Shown in pieces: positions 22,816 through 33,391 of a DNA stretch of 64,000 nucleotides. Origin of the DNA: Pycnopodia helianthoides (taxonomy: Eukaryota > Echinodermata > Asteroidea > Forcipulatida > Asteriidae); NCBI GenBank assembly GCA_032158295.1, contig CM063247.1, forward strand, positions 19,568,875 to 19,632,874. The letters run 5' to 3'. A program made the translations under genes and the position numbers. How positions within the stretch are numbered: the first letter of the stretch is position 1; each line of letters starts with the position of its first letter. Under the pieces are notes generated by a model, which did no database searches, was not told the origin of the DNA, and saw nothing but the letters and a program-made list of their open reading frames with translations.

Positions 22816-24067
22816 AGGACTCTCTCTTTACAACCCCAAGTTTGTCTCGGTGTTTGTCTTGCGGTCTGAGAGCGCCGCTGATCTCAATCAGCGAGCAATA
22901 AGGAAGATATCAGTTTGCCATCAGCTCTATCCACTTGAGTGTGGTTTCACTGTGTGGTTGAATGGGATGATTTACGACAATGTTTAGTTCTCAGAAGATC
23001 GTGTTTTGTATCAATTTTGATTTTTTCATGAAAAACAATATTTTGTCATCATGAACAGTAATTACATCAAATTAAGTACTTACGTTTTGCCCTGTTTTTT
23101 GTTGTAAGTGAAGATATTTATTTTCTCAGGATTCTGTTTTTATTAGAAAGCTCTGGCTTTATTTGGTTAAGAAAGTTCCATGCACAAAATATTATGTAAT
23201 TTTGCTTCAGTTTCATAGCAACGTAAGTTTTTGTACTGCACCGAGCAAGTGTTTTTCCCACGCGCTGCTCAATATATAGACAGCCTGATTGATTGCCATG
23301 GTCATCTGCCGGTACATTAAACAAGGCAGCTCATTGTCTAAAACTAGTAGCATCAATGTTATGGGATTTAAATTGACATGCGTTTGGTTGCACTTGGATT
23401 ACAGTAGGACATGTTAAAACAGCAGGCTACAAGGTTGTCGGGAAGTTTTTGGACAAGGTTTTGAAAAATAAGACATCAGAGGAAAAGCCCCAATCGTTTC
23501 CCATAATATATCGGACACGTACGTGGATATTGACCTACTTTTGCATGTTAAGGCACGACGTACGTGTGGATTAGGCAAGTTCCAGTTTTGGTTTTACCCA
23601 AATCACACATGCAATGTATCGATGGGCTTCACTGTATTACTGTAGAATTGTAGATTTGTCTACTTCATTAGAACGGGAAGAGTTGACCCGACGATCTTTT
23701 AGATGAAAGTAGGACATAATAGTGACCCATGTTTCAAGACGTGAAGCCCAATCCTGTCTGCCATTTTGGGAGTCGAAATGTACGCCAAGGAATTGACTCC
23801 CAATAATAGCAGAGATGGTAGACACGCATCTTGTGCCGAGGTGCACTCTTGTCTCTCATCGTGCAAGGGGTCAATATTGGGGTACGGTTAATTTGAACTA
23901 CATTCTGTGTATTGGTCTACCATACTCTAGTGTAGGCATTATTATGAGCTATGGTAGATGCCTGCACACTTACTGTGTAATATATGCTATAACTACAGAA
24001 CATAATAGGACCGAATCTGGTTGGCTGTGTGCGCACTGCCTTTGTTCCATTGCATGTTAAAGAGCCA
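22816..24067. other. Intergenic stretch without recognised gene
   Basis: AT-rich DNA lacking domain-bearing frames or recognised repeats. Confidence 0.4.
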
Positions 24068-24214
24068 GGGCTCGATTTCACAAAGAGTTCAGACTGATCG
24101 TAACTGCAAATCCATCGCAGTTAGCAAAGAGTGATGTCACAATGCAAATCACTATTGGTAATACTGATAACAAAGCACTAAGATGAATCTTAGTGCTTTG
24201 TGAAATCGACCCCA
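24068..24214. mobile_element. Small palindromic MITE (family M)
   Basis: The left end is 'gggctcgatttcacaaag' and the right end 'ctttgtgaaatcgacccc', an 18-bp terminal inverted repeat with one mismatch. The 147-bp interior has no coding capacity. Confidence 0.7.
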
Positions 24215-24215
24215 G

Positions 24216-24366
24216 AATAGATGGATTGCACATGACGTCATTGACCATCATTTGATGAAAAACAATTGGAAACGTGCACACGTGCACGTGCTGCGCACAA
24301 CTCTCACCAACGGTAGCCTTTCACGCGTGCACATTTCATCAAAGAGTGCGGCTAATGCAAAGTGTC
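24216..24366. repeat. Single arm of family L palindrome
   Basis: It runs from 'atggattgcacatgacgtca' through 'gatgaaaaacaa' and 'cacgcgtgcac' to 'gcggctaatgcaaagtg', matching one arm of 15006-15338. It directly abuts the family M element. Confidence 0.75.
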
Positions 24367-24469
24367 TACAAAGAGTAAAATATTTCCCAAAGCAATAGTT
24401 CCCTTCCACTCATTGAGCTCCTTGTCTGGTGCTGAGGATGGGCGCGTCTGTTTTGGTGGCAGCCTCGAT

Positions 24470-24635
24470 TTCAATTGACCCCTTGCATTGGCCGCCATCG
24501 CTGAGGTCAAACAACGGCATCGTACACCCGTGTACGCACCACCCGCAATTCTCAACCAGTGAGAGATTTGAGAGGTTTTCCTTTAACCACTGTGTTTTGA
24601 CCTCAGTGAGGGCGCTGGCTGACCTTGTGACGTAA
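24470..24635. repeat. Second foldback related to family L terminus
   Basis: It starts 'gaccccttgcattggccgcc' like family L, but then has its own inverted pair, 'gctgaggtcaaaca' against 'tgttttgacctcagtgaggg'. Confidence 0.55.
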
Positions 24636-25989
24636 TTATTTAAGGAATCTGCTTGCACATTCTGTCTTGTGAAAGGAAAATATGTTCAATAGTTGTGCCG
24701 GATTTGAACAGTATTTTAGGAGCATGTCGATTGACGCAAACGAAACTTTCTTGGCTTTTTTTTAATAGACAGAAGTTTACAAACCCAAACCCCTGAGTTT
24801 GTTGGCAATGCCGGATTTCACATAAACCAACCCCTTTTCCAGCTGTGTCAATGGCGGAAATGTCCATTTTAAGATTGGTTATTTCTGTCGATTCTCCCGG
24901 GGTCCCAGCTAGGCGGGCAGAGGGAAGCCCAGTCCCTGGGGGCCAGCCAGCCCATCCTCTCCACCCATATAGACTCCGTAGCCATGCAGGGTAGTTGGTC
25001 AAAATCATCCTACGATGTTAATCAAACCCACCCATTGCATCTTGAATAATTACAAGGTTATACCCCCCCCCCCATTGAACCAATGAATCACTTCATATTC
25101 GATAAGACATTGAAATACAGAAGCGCATGACTCTATTATCTGATGGTAATGTAGCTTTAAAAAATCTGAATGCTAATTTTGTCCGACTTTTTTAATGAAA
25201 GCAGAGATGTTCATGATCTGTTACCAAGGACGTTTCCTGTTGTAACGCTGGTGCAATTCATCATTTATGCCTATCTTGATTGTAATTATACAACATCTTC
25301 GCTTAGTTTGTGCACGAATGAAGTGGGCGGGCAAGTGTAAGTGTAGATGATTAAGGGGGTGCCACTCTCGTTTCTCTTTGAAGGTCGTAGCCCCAAGGCC
25401 CAAATGACTGTATTTCTTAGTATTGCGAGTATTCATTTAGGTGTTTTGTTTTGCTGTCTTTGTCATTTTATTCTTTTGTACTGAATCAATAGGGAGCGGC
25501 AGTTAGTTGAAAACTGAGGGCTACACTAGTTGAATAATACGAAGTACACTGTAAATAAATAAATAAACAAACTACATAGGGGCCTACTTATGTAAATAAC
25601 CGATTTCATAAACAAAAAACAATAACAGTTTCCATGAAGTTTCACCAGCCGGGTTACAATAATCACGGCACTGTTCACTGGTCCCTGACCGCCGTATACG
25701 TGAAGTTATGCGACCTTGAGACCTCAGCGGTTGTACATAATTCCATAAGGAAATAACGGAATGAAGTAAACTCAACACGGTAATTCGTTACAACTACAGA
25801 CCCAAGCTAAATATATAAAAAAGATTGAATTATCAAAATGTCAACTCCAGTTTGACACAAATATATTTTTTCCTCTTGGAGATGATTGACACTTATTTGT
25901 ATGAATATTCATGTGGCACTGATTGATGTAGAACATTAATGCCATGGGGAGGACTTTTTGTTTCATTTACGCGCGACAAGCAAACAACA
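24636..25989. other. Intergenic stretch without recognised gene
   Basis: It contains a C-run near 25064-25073 and AT-rich DNA. No exon was supported. Confidence 0.4.
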
Positions 25990-26307
25990 GCATCGGTAAG
26001 ATTGAAAATATAAATGTTCACAGATTGATAACTTTCTGTGGAATGGTCACGGTGGAGAACTTCCTTGAAATTTGTTTGCTTAAAAAGCTGTAGCCTTTAG
26101 TAAGATTGTGTAAAACTTTATTAATTTATTTGGTTTCGTGAGTTCAAAAACCCGATATTTGAAAACAGTGAAAACGTAGGTTTTTACTCACTCACTATTT
26201 TCTCGTGACTCCGATGACCGATTGAGCGTAACCTTTACAGGTATATATGGCGTGGAGACTGGTCTTTGACAGTTACAAAGTGTTGTCCGTACTTTCACAG
26301 ACTTTAA
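25990..26307. mobile_element. Degraded TTAA-type MITE, family F, copy 1
   Basis: It contains 'ggtaagattgaaaatataaa' then 'tgttcacagatt', and later 'ctattttctcgtgactccga' then 'tgaccgattgagc', as in the copy at 54004. It ends in 'actttaaagc'; the left TTAA is lost. Confidence 0.55.
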
Positions 26308-26459
26308 AGCGATGTACTCTACGTGTGGGACCCAATGTTTCTCGACATGTTTGGGAATGCTCGAAAGTACACGGTATAGAAAGACGAACCTTCAATATTG
26401 TAATTGAATTCTAAACATTCAATTGATTTTGATGTGCTGTGGCTTGAACTAAAAAACAA

Positions 26460-26722
26460 AAATCCCGGTCAGAATTGACCGGATCGGTCAATCCGGTCGA
26501 TTGCCCGGATCTGGGTCATCCAGGTCAGAATTGACCCGATTGGTCCGTAGTGCCTGACCCATTTCTAGGTCATATGACTAGAAATCTGTCCGAAATGACG
26601 CATAATTCGGGTTAAAATCACATTTTAAACCACTTTTCGGGTCAGCCTGACCCTAAAATGGGCCAAGGCCCCTGGGACCTGGAATCTGGGTCAATATTCT
26701 GACCCGAGAGTTTTTAGAGTGC
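26460..26722. repeat. GACC-rich dispersed repeat (family K), copy 1
   Basis: It is built of many short 'gggtca/tgaccc' pairs, such as 'cccggatctgggtcatccag' and 'ttcgggtcagcctgacccta', and ends 'tgacccgagagtttttagag'. Related blocks lie at 27898-28143 and 28775-28965. Confidence 0.65.
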
Positions 26723-26964
26723 ACCACGCTTCCTATACAACTCTAACCCTGATCATTTGGATCGGGTGACTGCGCTGGCATATCTTGATTTAAAAGTTAC
26801 CAAAATAAACTTCGGAAACATTTTACACTAAAGCAGCGCTATCAGTTGTTTGCACGAGACGTTCACATAACTATAATTATTGGATACAATGACTCGTCAT
26901 GATGTATGGATAAGAGATTGGAAGATATCACAAATGTGTCGTCTAAGAGCAAGGATCCAATAAC

Positions 26965-27272
26965 TACGGAGCCCTTAAAGGGACAAGGTGTTTGTTTGTT
27001 TTTCGTTTTTTTCTCGTTTCCTCTAAATATTATATTTCATTCCCTTGAAATAATGGAACGTTCGGTCGAAATAATATTTCGCAATCGAAATACTATTTTG
27101 CAATCGAAATAATATTTCTTTCCCTGCAATTAAACATTTCGTTCCAACGTAATAGTGTAACATTTTGTGAGAGAACAATATACTAATTCGCGGGAACGAA
27201 ATATTATTTCGATGTAACGAAATAATATTTCGAGGATACCCAACAAATGTATATCCCTTTACGGACTCCGTA
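26965..27272. mobile_element. MITE with TA-bounded inverted termini (family J)
   Basis: The left end is TACGGAGCCCTTAAAGGGA and the inverted right end is TACGGAGTCCGTAAAGGGA, with two mismatches. The 308-bp element is filled with tandem 'cgaaataatatttcg' palindromes. TA at both outer edges would suit a Tc1/mariner-type target site, which is an inference. Confidence 0.75.
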
Positions 27273-27759
27273 TTATGTGTGATAAGAGATTTGGAAGATA
27301 CCACACATTTATCGTCTTAGAGTTGTCACGGAGTGTATAGGAGGGATTCGATGACAGCCACAGTGCTAATCTAGAATGTGGAAGTGTGGTGTACTATCGT
27401 TTCCAGGTAATTATCATTAGTAATACAAACAGTCAGAATCATGTGTCATGTGATGAGTCCGGGTTGAGGTGTAGTGCCAATCACTTACCAGTTACAATGT
27501 AGAGAATTTTTATAAGTGTTACACCAACCCACATTTTAATTGTTTTTCTACCACAAATAATTATTAGGTCTTTGTCGCAGTTATAATGGCACGGTACCGT
27601 AAATGGTCTTTGGAGGAGTAGCTTACGTTATTGCAAACAATGTAAATGGTTTACGTTTTGTGAGCATTCCATTGGGTGCTTATTTTGATAGCTTCCATCT
27701 AAACATTAACAAGCAGCGCTGATTTTGTGGTCTTCAACACTGTTAAAACGCTGGAATCT

Positions 27760-27893
27760 CTATTGGTAAAATTACCCAATACTATAACCTCTCCGATGTG
27801 AACCAATCAACCTTTTTGTTGGGTAAAATGTTACTCTTGGGTAATACTTCCTTCTTTGTGCTTTGGGTATTAATTTTACCCATCAAAGGAGTA
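27760..27893. repeat. Small palindromic repeat (family O)
   Basis: Inverted segments 'attggtaaaattacccaata' and 'gggtattaattttacccatc' flank a core with 'gggtaaaatgttactcttgg'. Confidence 0.55.
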
Positions 27894-27897
27894 CAGT

Positions 27898-28143
27898 CTC
27901 AGGTCAAAATTGGCCCAGATCCTTGGTCCCAGCATCCAGGGGCCTGACCTATATCTAGGTCAGGCAGACCCGGTAACTGAGTGATTTTAAAAATGGGATT
28001 TTAGCTTGGATTCTGCATGGGTTTGATCAATGTATGGGGTACATTTTGACACAGGTTCCGGGTCACACAGACCCGGAATGTGGGTCAGGTCCCCTGGGAC
28101 CCAGAACCGGATCAAGTCTGACCCGGGATGGAGTTTACAGAGT
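27898..28143. repeat. GACC-rich dispersed repeat (family K), copy 2
   Basis: It carries 'ggtcaaaattggcccagatc', 'gacccggaatgtgggtcagg' and 'tgacccgggatggagtttac'. Its order and ends parallel copy 1. Confidence 0.6.
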
Positions 28144-28774
28144 GTGACATTTCTACCCACAACAAGATTGGATTAAAATCGCAGAGGCCATGTGTTGTTT
28201 AAAAAGTTTTACCCAGCGTTTGGACAGTGAGGTGCTATTTTCTCAACTTTGGCTGGTACTCTGTCTTTTAAGGGGCTTTCAATACTCGATGAGTAAGTTT
28301 CGTGTTCATCAATCAACATGTCTGCCGTTCGAATTATGTCCAGTTGGAACGGGGCATGCAGACAAGTGCATGGCTGTTAATTGGACAATTGTGCTGCATT
28401 TAAAGCGGTTAGGAGCTTCGGGCAGAGCTTCTTGTTGTTGTATTATCTGCGTTTATCTGTTGTAATTAGGCCCCCTTATGCTAGTCTGGGAAGCTTCCTC
28501 TTTAAGACAACAAATATTTTGACTAACATGGTTTGCTGAGGAAATCTCTCAATATTGATGCCGGGTATAGATATGAATTGAAATAGCGAAGGGACAATTG
28601 TTTAAACTCGTATTTTTCGTTTACGGAATAAAGCTTGAGCAAGACTTTCAGGTGAGCTATTTACAGCACTTTTCGATGCAACTTTATACGCAGTAATTAA
28701 CAGAAAACTGAAAGTTCTTTGAACAATGTAAGTTGAATATTAATAGAATATTCCCATGTTTTTCTTGCCTGGTT

Positions 28775-28965
28775 CACTCTAAAAACGTCCATGTTAGATT
28801 TGTTCGGAACCGGGTCCCGTGGGGCATGATCCATTTCTTGGTTATTATGTGACCTATATAGAATCCGGGTCAAAATGACCCAGAAATGGATCAAATTGAA
28901 GCAGATACCGAGTTGAAGTCGCATTTTTAACCACTTTCCTGATCAGCCTGCATATACTCTTGTCT
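28775..28965. repeat. GACC-rich dispersed repeat (family K), copy 3 (partial)
   Basis: It contains 'gaatccgggtcaaaatgacc' and the 'cgcatttttaaccactttcc' segment that copy 1 has as 'cacattttaaaccacttttc'. Confidence 0.55.
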
Positions 28966-28997
28966 TGCTGTATGATTGAATGGGGTTGAATTCGGGG

Positions 28998-29320
28998 TTG
29001 TAATGCCTAACATTAAGGGCATCGGACTCAAGCTCCGTTGTTTCTGATATTAGCAGACTGTGGGTTCGAAACCGGTCGTGGCACTCGAGTCCTCGAGCAA
29101 GATACTTTCAGTACCATAATTGCTTTGTCCTTCGGATGGGACATTATAGGCAATGGTCCCATGTACTAGGATTCGTAGTAAACGTAAAAGATCTCAGAAC
29201 AGTGGATCTGGTTAACACAAGCACCCTTGTTTACAGGTTTCCTCAGGCTTGTAAGCTACATTGATCATTACTTCACTTGTGAGGCATCCTTGGTTTCATT
29301 ACCAGAAACACATAATGATA
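28998..29320 (+). repeat. tRNA-derived SINE (family A), copy 2
   Basis: This is the most complete copy. The tRNA-like head runs through 'ggcatcggactcaagctccg' to the B-box 'gtgggttcgaaaccggtcgt'. The family body ends 'ggcatccttggtttcattac'. The head resembles a long-variable-arm (Leu/Ser) tRNA. Confidence 0.75.
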
Positions 29321-30342
29321 ATAAGAAGAATGGTTGACTTTTAACCTTATAAAACTTATATTTTTTTATTCAGAGATTTCGATTGGTAGACATCTTACTT
29401 GTTTGCCTGAAGTTGGTTTCGCCTTAGGCATCGCCATGTCAGTTCATGCGTGGATTTAAGTATTCCCCACAAACTTTCCACATTACTTGCTTTTCCCGCC
29501 ATACAAAACAAAAATAGTGAACTCGTCGGCGATTAGACTTAACAATGTTCCGTTCTCGTAAACAAGAAATTGGCTCAATTAAATGCAAATGCACTCTGGA
29601 GCACATCGGTTTAGTCGTAACTATATTATGCCAGTTGCCATGGTGCGCCTGTTGTGCATGTTCTTCAAAACATACACAGAGCTGTGTCCGCCATGGAGCA
29701 GACGACCAGCCCGATTACGCCGTCAAAATGTGACAACATTCTGGCGGGAACTGTGAGAGAGGATATAAATGTGAAACATCCTCAGTGTCCATGCAGATTA
29801 ACCTCAAAATGTCGGCTGCACTTGTTTTGTCACGGGCTTTGGAAAAAAACAGTAGCTGTCTTATTGTGAACGTTGAACACCCATCAGCCGTCGTGATAAA
29901 CTTCTCCAAGTAGAGCTTGTTGTTATTGGGTGTCAATGAAGATGGATTTCATTAAATTGTCATACAGCTGGTAAATTTCTCAAAGGAACAACTGCACAGT
30001 TGAAACAGCTTTGGTTATAATACAAAATGTTTACATTCCCGCACAGGCTAGGCTGGCAGTTGGGAACATTGACGCGCGCGTTGACCGTTGATTCGAAGCT
30101 GGTAAATGCCACGTGCGCTCTTTAATATAAAAACAAAAATCAAAAAAAGCCTGTTGCTCTCATACGGAGCTCATTGGGCATGATTGTGCACGTGGTTCTA
30201 CGTAAGAGTTCAATTCACCAAATCTGTCATGACAACTCAACCTGCCATAGCACCTTTAAGTTCAAGATAAACGTCTGTTTCCAACTATCAAATGATGTAT
30301 CCTGGATTGTACTACTGTATTTGCAATCCCCTTCATTGCATC
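29321..30342. other. Intergenic stretch without recognised gene
   Basis: No domain-bearing frame. The short frames at 29545-29936 overlap on both strands without support. Confidence 0.4.
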
Positions 30343-30594
30343 TGGGCCCAATTTCATGGCTCTGCTTACCGTAAGCAAAGAATCGGCGCTTGCGGAAGCA
30401 GGGAATTCCTCGCTTAGGTCAAGCGTATTTCACGGGTTAGCGGAGATTTTCGGCTTGTGCGCGTGCGTACTCCACGTTACTAGCATTCTACGCTTACACA
30501 GCTAGCGCAGAAATTCGGCGCTTGAACAGTAGCGGAGAAAGGTCACCGCAAGCGCAGAATTCGGCGGTAAGCAGAGCCATGAAATTGGGCTCTG
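30343..30594. mobile_element. Long variant of palindromic MITE family I
   Basis: The termini 'gggcccaatttcatggctct' plus 'gcttaccg' and their inverse 'cggtaagcagagccatgaaa' plus 'ttgggc' form an almost perfect inverted repeat of about 28 bp. The interior has several 'gcgcagaattcggcg'-like repeats in both orientations. Confidence 0.8.
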
Positions 30595-30792
30595 ATGACG
30601 TAGTTGTTGCTACGGAAGCGCATGCAGTTTGTTATTGTAATTAGGTAGTCTTTAAGTGCTTCCACTATCGTCCTTGTATTTTCTATGAGAAACAAGACAA
30701 TGTAGGTTTATTCATACTTCGTAATTATAACTGTATAGATTAAAATATGATAAGTGAGTGCCATTGAATTCCATGCAGTTTCATTCAATGGT

Positions 30793-31055
30793 GTGCAGCA
30801 TTGTTATGGTGGAAAATATAAATGTTCACAGATCTGCACATGACTTATGGCATAAAATATAGTCACTGTGGAATACTTCTCACGAAACGTCTTTGCTTGA
30901 AATGCTGTAAGTTTTTTTTTTTCACTCACTATGCTTTTGTGACTCCAAAGACTGATTGAGCTTAAACTTTCCGAGGTTTGTTATTTAAATGTATTTTTTG
31001 GGCCACTTTGAGTGTGGGTACTGGTCTTTGACAATTACCAACATGTGTACTTTAA
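30793..31055. mobile_element. TTAA-type MITE, family F, copy 2 (degraded)
   Basis: It shares 'aaatataaatgttcacagat', 'tgtgactccaaagactgatt' and the right end 'accaacatgtgtactttaa' with the intact copy at 54004. Confidence 0.6.
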
Positions 31056-31409
31056 GAGAAAGGTCATTGAAATCAACATACATAACAACAAATCATGACA
31101 TCAGCATGATGTAGGAGCAAATGTGCTGAATGTGGTTTTATTGAACACACAATTGAGGTAGTCCCCAGGTAGAACGGTTGAATATTAAATAATAATTAAT
31201 AATCTTTTAAATAATTGTAGGTAGTTGGATTAACACTTATATGATTACATTATAATACTTTTTACAAAACGCCAGCCGCAGCGGTCAGATAGAAATAAAT
31301 ATGTGTATTAGTTGTATTGTAAATGTTAAGAAAACTTAAGACAATCACCTTAGCACGATTAGAATATGAGGATAAAGAACAATGTCCCGTTAACAGTAAT
31401 AACAGTAAT

Positions 31410-31605
31410 CAATACCCAAATTTATAGAGCTGCTTAAGCACGCAAAGAAAATTACCTCTGCACAAAACACTTTTGCTATCAAAGAAGGGGGTTACCAGCC
31501 AAAATACAATGACTTTAATACTGATTGTGACTGGTTCCCAGCTAGTTTTTCATCAGCAGATATTTCTTGATTGAGAGATTGTTTTCTGCTTATTACAAGC
31601 CAAAT
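31410..31605. mobile_element. Palindromic MITE, family I, copy 5
   Basis: It begins 'acccaaatttatagagctgc' plus 'ttaagca' and includes 'gggggttaccagccaaaata'. The right end is eroded. Confidence 0.6.
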
Positions 31606-33074
31606 TACAAGGCGACTTCGTTGTCAATTTTTATCTAGGGAACATTTTAAAGGCAGGGTCGTAATGCTCGTTTACAGGCAAAATTTGTAAAGAAAGATAC
31701 AATAAAAGTCACGTGTGAAAGTACCAGCTGAATAAGGTGTCTACTAACTGGAGAAACGGTCAAAACTGGTGTCGCGGTATTTTCACGAGAATTTATAAGC
31801 CATTCACGTTTGTAGTGAAGTGACAGCGGGTACCAACCGCATCTCTGGCCACAGCATTTGCGAACGGACACCAACCCTTAGAAATATGTGAAACGATTCA
31901 TGCACGAATCGTTTCTCCGATCCAACTGTTTAGGGTGAACTATTATCCAAACCATATTACTTTGAAGGAATCCTATAGTTTATACTATATCATAGCTGCT
32001 GTGCTTCTCACTATTAAGTAAGTTTTCATGTTCATGAATCAATGTTTGGAGTATAGTTACCTATCAAATGACCCTGCAATAAATCTGATCTATCCTGAGT
32101 GTGCACACTGAAGCCGCGTCCGAATGACTGGCTGTGGCCGCTGCCGCGGCTTCATCGCCATGTCATACATGTGTTGGAGCTGAGGAGCCCCATAGCAACA
32201 GCCGCAGCCGCAGCCACAGCCGCCATTTGGAACACAGCCTCAGTTTGTAAACCTACTCAAACTAGTACAAATTGTGCTGACCTTTTATACATTAATCATT
32301 TGCATGTAAATAGCATACTCTATGTATTGTTTCATAACGTTTGCAGGGTGGGGAGAGCTTAGTATGTTTACAACAGTAAAGGTAAAACGGAACACATACA
32401 AAAACAAGTTGACCTTATTTTTATCTACGTGGGTATATCCATTTGTTTTTAATGATTTTCGAACTGTCTGGTTTAAGGGTCGCACGATATCAGTTGAAGT
32501 CACTTCGTAGCCATGTTGCAACGCTCGTTACAATGGAGGCCGTGTCGCCAGGATCTGCGCCTTTGCCATACAATTATTATTAAACGCTCCCGCATTTGGT
32601 TTTACGTTCCCAGCCGCCGTCTGCGTTTGAAGTCTGGGAGCAACTTCAAACAATGGCTGGACCAAGACTTGATCTGACCCTGGTTCACGTCTCCAGAGCT
32701 TTCAAAAGTCTAGCTGACTATAACGTGAAACAGACTGGTGTCTGGTATCTTTTTTTAGACGTTTGAGCAATTGTAGCAAAGGGAAAAATTGTCTATGCGG
32801 GGATGGTATCAATAAATAAAAGTCTCACTCGAGGCGCTCGGTGGTATGTATTAGCTATTGAACATGCGCGCTGGTAGGTGGAGATCATTCTTAATAGTCA
32901 CTATTAGTCAGAGCTCTAACATGGCTCCTGGCTGACCCTGAGTCAACAATCAGTATGATAAACGTCAACAGTGCGGCTGTAGCCATACGGTAGGGGTTTG
33001 CTGTATAGTTAACCAATACGAACATGTTTCGTCTAAAAACCAGCCGTGTATAACGCGGTGAAACCCTTGCCTTT
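31606..33074. other. 3' flank of the follistatin gene
   Basis: It holds a GC-rich inverted stretch at 32108-32232 (family N-like; 'ggctgtggccgctgccgcgg' against 'gcaacagccgcagccgcagc'). No further exon was recognised, and no AATAAA was found close to the follistatin stop on the minus strand. Confidence 0.4.
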
Positions 33075-33391
33075 TTACGGGTCTTTAAACTTCCTCGTTC
33101 CCATTCTCGTCGCCCCCTTCATCAGCCTCCCCAACATCCAGGCTGCTGGCGCTGGTATCTGAGATGTGACCGGGTCCGATGTGCCGTCGATCTGTTCGGT
33201 TGTGTTGGACTGGAGCGTGCTACTCTCAGTCGTGGTCGAGTTCTCATCTCTCCATTGGTTGTTGTACATGCTTGAGCGAAGGTTATCCAGAATTTGTCGA
33301 CTGCTGGGCGTGAAGTCGATCTGACTGTAGCCCGAGTTGAACATGGAAGAAGAACCTGAGCCCTCATCTGGATCGTATAACGGTTGTCCGT
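33075..33391 (-). CDS. FST: Follistatin exon 6: long C-terminal tail
   Basis: The acceptor is tttaaatacccag-like (aaataccag|AC) and the stop is TAA at 33077-33075. The tail of about 105 residues has no cysteine. It starts acidic (GQPLYDPDEGSGSSS), becomes Ser/Thr/Asn-rich with sequons (NST, NTT), and ends basic (MKGATRMGTRKFKDP). Joining it to the gene rests on the in-phase acceptor and on the acidic start, which is like the last exon of vertebrate FST. No competing terminal exon was seen. Confidence 0.75.
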
